DNA of 5,469 nt. Source: JADKIH01 sp031367345 (GTDB lineage Bacteria; Bacteroidota; Bacteroidia; AKYH767-A; 2013-40CM-41-45). Each line of letters begins with the position of its first letter. Within the stretch, counting starts at the first letter, position 1. Shown here one piece after another: positions 5,239 through 5,469 of the stretch. The notes under the pieces are model-generated. The model saw only the letters and a program-made list of their open reading frames with translations, was not told where the DNA came from and did no database searches. The translations under genes were made by a program, and so were the position numbers. The stretch spans positions 1 through 5,469 of the forward strand of contig JANLPR010000095.1 of the NCBI GenBank assembly GCA_031367345.1, written 5' to 3'.

Positions 5239-5469
5239 AAAATAAAAAGACAAAAAAATAATGTTGTTGTAATTCAATGTTGCAGCTGCTTTTCGCTAGT
5301 ATCTGGCCTTTGAATTAGCACGATGAGCCTTGACGGTGGATTAGAAATCACACGACTCAAAACAAAGAATTTGGAAATTCTTCGAAGCAGTGGTTGGGAT
5401 CATTGGCTTTCATTAAGGCTTTGTGAGGCATTTGTATTGCTGCGAAGTTCTAATTATGTTTTGATGGGG
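5239..5469. other. Right-edge stretch without a convincing gene
   Basis: It contains the direct repeat AATGTTG (5260-5266 and 5276-5282), a perfect inverted repeat AAGAATTT-GG-AAATTCTT (5365-5382), and a plus-strand frame open from ATG 5323 to the window end (49 codons, MSLDGGLEITRLKTK and on). That frame shows no recognised domain, no promoter and no codon pattern that would separate it from chance, so it is not called as a gene. It could be the 5' end of a divergent gene continuing outside the window. Confidence 0.4.

Noticed and set aside
5323..5469. Plus-strand frame open for 49 codons to the window end
   Set aside because: Length is within chance, with no domain and no promoter; it might be a partial gene but cannot be supported.

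Overview
The window looks like Bacteroidota chromosome, probably an uncultured Chitinophagales-, Sphingobacteriales- or Flavobacteriales-type lineage. The reasons are an AT-rich sequence, no Shine-Dalgarno signals before the starts, one good Bacteroidota-type -7 promoter box (TAnnTTTG), and the protein families: a TPR/class III cyclase with a Sec signal peptide, a signal-peptide beta-barrel-like protein with the common Bacteroidota N-terminal domain, and a TonB C-terminal domain protein. All three intact genes lie on the minus strand, so read them from right to left.

Layout from right to left: a right-edge stretch with no convincing gene (5239-5469); a 293-aa protein joining a beta-helix/pentapeptide-like N-terminus to a TonB C-terminal domain, with no visible membrane anchor (4327-5208); a GC-richer inter-gene island with an attC-sized inverted structure (4153-4244) and a tiny plus-strand hydrophobic ORF; a secreted or outer-membrane beta-rich protein (3191-4042); copy 2 of a 113-bp repeat (3025-3136); a decayed cyclase paralogue of which only scattered islands and the C-terminal tail survive (about 2678-2890); an intact 727-aa TPR/transmembrane/adenylate cyclase (491-2674), starting 3 nt after the stop of that dead paralogue; copy 1 of the repeat (375-487); and, running off the left edge, the C-terminal end of a group II intron maturase/reverse transcriptase with a disrupted reading frame (1-222).

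Working together: the cyclase appears to sense something through periplasmic TPRs and make cAMP in the cytoplasm. The beta-barrel-like protein is a cell-envelope protein of unknown role. The TonB-C protein is an odd architecture. Nothing in the sequence ties the three into one pathway; they are separated by 284 to 516 bp and are probably not one operon.

The most interesting layer is the structure between genes. The cyclase locus shows duplication followed by decay, flanked by direct repeats. Each of the three genes is followed by an 88-92 bp element bounded by CATAAC-like and GTT-type boxes in inverted orientation around a hairpin. This resembles integron attC geometry, but no integrase is in view and the case is only suggestive. 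A group II intron fragment next to one such site fits that kind of neighbourhood.
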